DNA of 26,279 nt, taken from assembly GCA_016293365.1 (NCBI GenBank), contig JAEDEK010000011.1:1-26279 (forward strand). The letters run 5' to 3'. Positions 24,994 through 26,279 of this stretch are shown in pieces. A program made the translations under genes and the position numbers. The notes under the pieces were generated by a model, which was not told the DNA's origin, did not search any database, and was given only the letters and a program-made list of their open reading frames with translations. The stretch is from Bulleidia sp. (GTDB lineage: Bacteria > Bacillota_I > Bacilli_A > Erysipelotrichales > Erysipelotrichaceae). The stretch's first letter is position 1. The number at the start of each line of letters is the position of its first letter.

Positions 24994-25686
24994 TTATTCC
25001 CTCATCACGCCACTGCATGCAGTCAGGTGTTCCTTCAGCTGCTCATCCCCAAGCATTTCCACTGTCTGCAGTCCACATTCATATGCCAGCTCACGCCCTT
25101 CGATTTCCTCATAGGACAATGGCAGATACATATAGACTTCATGCACCAGAACCTTGAGTGCCAGTTCATAAACCGAAGGATACTTCATTCCAAACCACTG
25201 ATTAAGATACTTTCTGGCTTCACGATAACCATCACATTCATCCACTGGAATCAGACAATCTCCGAAAAAGGAATATTCCACTCCATCTTTGACAAACGTA
25301 AATTCATCTTCAATCTGCTGCTTTGCGATGGCATTGATCAGCAGTGCAGCTGCTTCCGGAAATGGACTGCTGTTGAAATAATCCTGTATCTCCAGTGTTA
25401 GATCTCTGAGATTTCTTGAACCAAGTGCATTGACTGCAGCCAGCTGCCTTGCAGCATCGCCATGCAGATCATCCAGAAGCTGATCGAGACTGCTTTCATG
25501 AATAATTGTGTTTTCAGCTACACCAAAGCGGATATCCTTCTGCAGTACACGCAGCTGTTTTTCCACATCACAGGGAATATACGGCATGGACAGTTCCTTC
25601 TCCACGATTCCTGCTGCCTGATCATATTTCTTCTGTTCCATCAGTTCTTTTATTTCTGCAATGGTTTCTTCGTACCAGTTATCCAT
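24994..25686 (-). CDS. Helical-repeat protein of unknown function (resembles DUF3196)
   Basis: A 230-aa soluble, acidic, mostly helical protein with no signal peptide or membrane segment. The N-terminus (EETIAEIKELMEQKKYDQAA) reads like a tetratricopeptide-type helix pair with the pattern KKYDQAAGIVEKEL. The middle is Ala- and Leu-rich, with LGSRNLRDLTLEIQDYF and FPEAAALLINAIAKQQ, followed by a C-terminal alpha region. From memory it resembles the DUF3196 proteins of Erysipelotrichia and Mollicutes, but I cannot verify this. I choose the ATG at 25686, behind AGGAAAGAG; the 29 codons above it have a different composition and cover the promoter. It shares a transcript with the hybrid kinase, which starts 4 bp after its TAA. 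Confidence 0.8.
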   Translation of the reverse strand: MDNWYEETIAEIKELMEQKKYDQAAGIVEKELSMPYIPCDVEKQLRVLQKDIRFGVAENTIIHESSLDQLLDDLHGDAARQLAAVNALGSRNLRDLTLEIQDYFNSSPFPEAAALLINAIAKQQIEDEFTFVKDGVEYSFFGDCLIPVDECDGYREARKYLNQWFGMKYPSVYELALKVLVHEVYMYLPLSYEEIEGRELAYECGLQTVEMLGDEQLKEHLTACSGVMRE

Positions 25687-25708
25687 AATTGACTCTTTCC
25701 TGTACAGA

Positions 25709-25737
25709 ATTTTATACGATGCGATATATATTTTCAA
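25709..25737 (-). promoter_or_regulatory. Promoter for the DUF3196-like/hybrid kinase unit
   Basis: Minus strand TTGAAA (25732..25737), a 17-bp spacer, and TAAAAT (25709..25714), five of six consensus bases in each box. It is 22 nt upstream of the ATG and abuts the terminator of the preceding gene. Confidence 0.75.
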
Positions 25738-25778
25738 GCAAAGACAGATGGAGAAAGGAAATCCTCTATCCATCTGTC
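25735..25778 (-). terminator. Long intrinsic terminator after the GNAT gene
   Basis: On the minus strand a 36-base hairpin at 25743..25778 has outer arms GACAGATGGA and TCCATCTGTC (10 perfect pairs). An inner stem of about six pairs follows after one mismatch, with a four-base loop. It is followed by TTTGCTTG. The T-tract is modest, but the stem is very stable. Confidence 0.75.
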
Positions 25779-25799
25779 ATATTACTCAAAACGGCTTCT

Positions 25800-26279
25800 T
25801 TACAACGAAATCCACCATCTTTGAATCCATCCACTTCTACTTAAACCCACTTCATCCTGTATGGTGTTTTCCAGTATGCCGCCACATGCTGCGATGGTTT
25901 TCGATGAAGCAGTGTTATCCGGATCACATGTCAGCAGGACTCTGTTTTCCCCTGTTTCTCTGCATTTTTCCAGCAGCATTGCAAGCATCCTGCGACCATG
26001 TCCGTGTCATTGAAAAGACGTCCTGATACTGTAACCGATATTCCCGCCATAGCGGTAAAGAAAATCCGTCAGCGGATGTCTGAAATCGATCATGCCGATG
26101 ATACGATCGTTTTCATCCACATACAGATATACCTGTGGAGGAACATATCCTGCCTGATACTGTGCCTTCAGACGTGTTTCAAAATCCAGCCACTTTTGAA
26201 CCGTTTCCGTATTTTCAAGTCCTGCACAACCATCAAAGCTGACATGGTGCTCCTCCATTTCTCTTTTGTATGCAAGAAT
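25800..26279 (-). pseudogene. GNAT-family N-acetyltransferase interrupted by an in-frame TGA; 5' end outside the window
   Basis: One reading frame covers the whole stretch apart from a single TGA at 26007..26009. Before it come recognisable GNAT pieces such as LAYKREMEEHHVSFDGCAGL, YVPPQVYLYVDENDRIIGMI and GGNIGYSIRTS. After it the same frame continues with HGHGRRMLAMLLEKCRE, RVLLTCDPDNTASSKTI and a family-typical end, IQRWWISL. In relatives the stop falls where an Arg is usual in the acetyl-CoA loop, so CGA to TGA is the simplest origin. An ATG exists at 26256..26258, but the frame stays open to the window edge and homologous residues (LAYKRE) precede it, so the true start lies beyond. A 62-aa downstream piece could start at ATG 25986..25988 but would lack the fold's first half. 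Confidence 0.85.

Noticed and set aside
26007..26009. UGA read as selenocysteine or tryptophan in the GNAT gene
   Set aside because: TGA is a normal stop in many genes here (rseP, dxr, cdsA, murB, murG, lon, tig, the kinase), there is no evident SECIS-like hairpin right after it, and relatives are expected to have Arg at this place.
1..26279. CRISPR arrays, tRNA or rRNA genes, insertion sequences, prophage or defence genes
   Set aside because: No regularly spaced repeats, cloverleaf-like stretches, rRNA-like blocks, transposases or terminal inverted repeats were seen; the genes are housekeeping with uniform style.

Overview
The window is a chromosomal segment of a low- to moderate-GC Bacillota (Firmicutes) bacterium. 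My best guess is the class Erysipelotrichia. That rests on gene order and protein resemblance, not on a database search. Nearly every gene lies on the minus strand; only a two-gene unit at 6319..7452 runs the other way. Genes are tightly packed, with many ATGA stop/start overlaps, GGAGG-type ribosome binding sites and clear intrinsic terminators. TGA is used widely as a stop, so the standard code applies.

Layout from right to left, the direction of most transcription. At the right edge is a GNAT acetyltransferase gene, cut by the window and broken by an in-frame TGA. Next is a unit with its own promoter: a helical-repeat protein of unknown function, then a membrane hybrid histidine kinase with a receiver domain but no output domain. 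A Na+/phosphate cotransporter with a PhoU-like tail follows, behind an apparent Pho box. Then comes the protein quality-control cluster tig-lon-ysxC. tig has two promoters, and the distal one carries a CIRCE (HrcA operator) element over its -35 box. An ABC exporter pair with one degenerate ATP site follows, then the cell wall and division genes murG-murB-divIB, then asp23-fakA.

Left of fakA is a roughly 300-bp gap holding two facing terminators and a possible decayed small gene. Beyond it are the convergent glsB-like and ppx/gppA genes. A compact divergent promoter region at 6219..6318 drives ppx rightward and pyrH leftward. pyrH-frr ends at a strong terminator. A separate operon uppS-cdsA-dxr-rseP-galE then runs to the left edge. 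It makes undecaprenyl and phospholipid precursors and isoprenoids, and adds an intramembrane protease and a sugar epimerase.

Most of the region is core envelope and growth machinery: lipid carrier (dxr, uppS), peptidoglycan precursors (murB, murG), divisome (divIB), phospholipid (cdsA, fakA), ribosome recycling and nucleotide supply (frr, pyrH), and proteostasis (tig, lon, rseP). I found no tRNA, rRNA, CRISPR array, insertion sequence or phage gene. The most unusual points are the HrcA-type operator on tig, the Pho box on the phosphate transporter, the repetitive extracellular tail of DivIB, the orphan hybrid kinase operon and the nonsense-interrupted GNAT gene.
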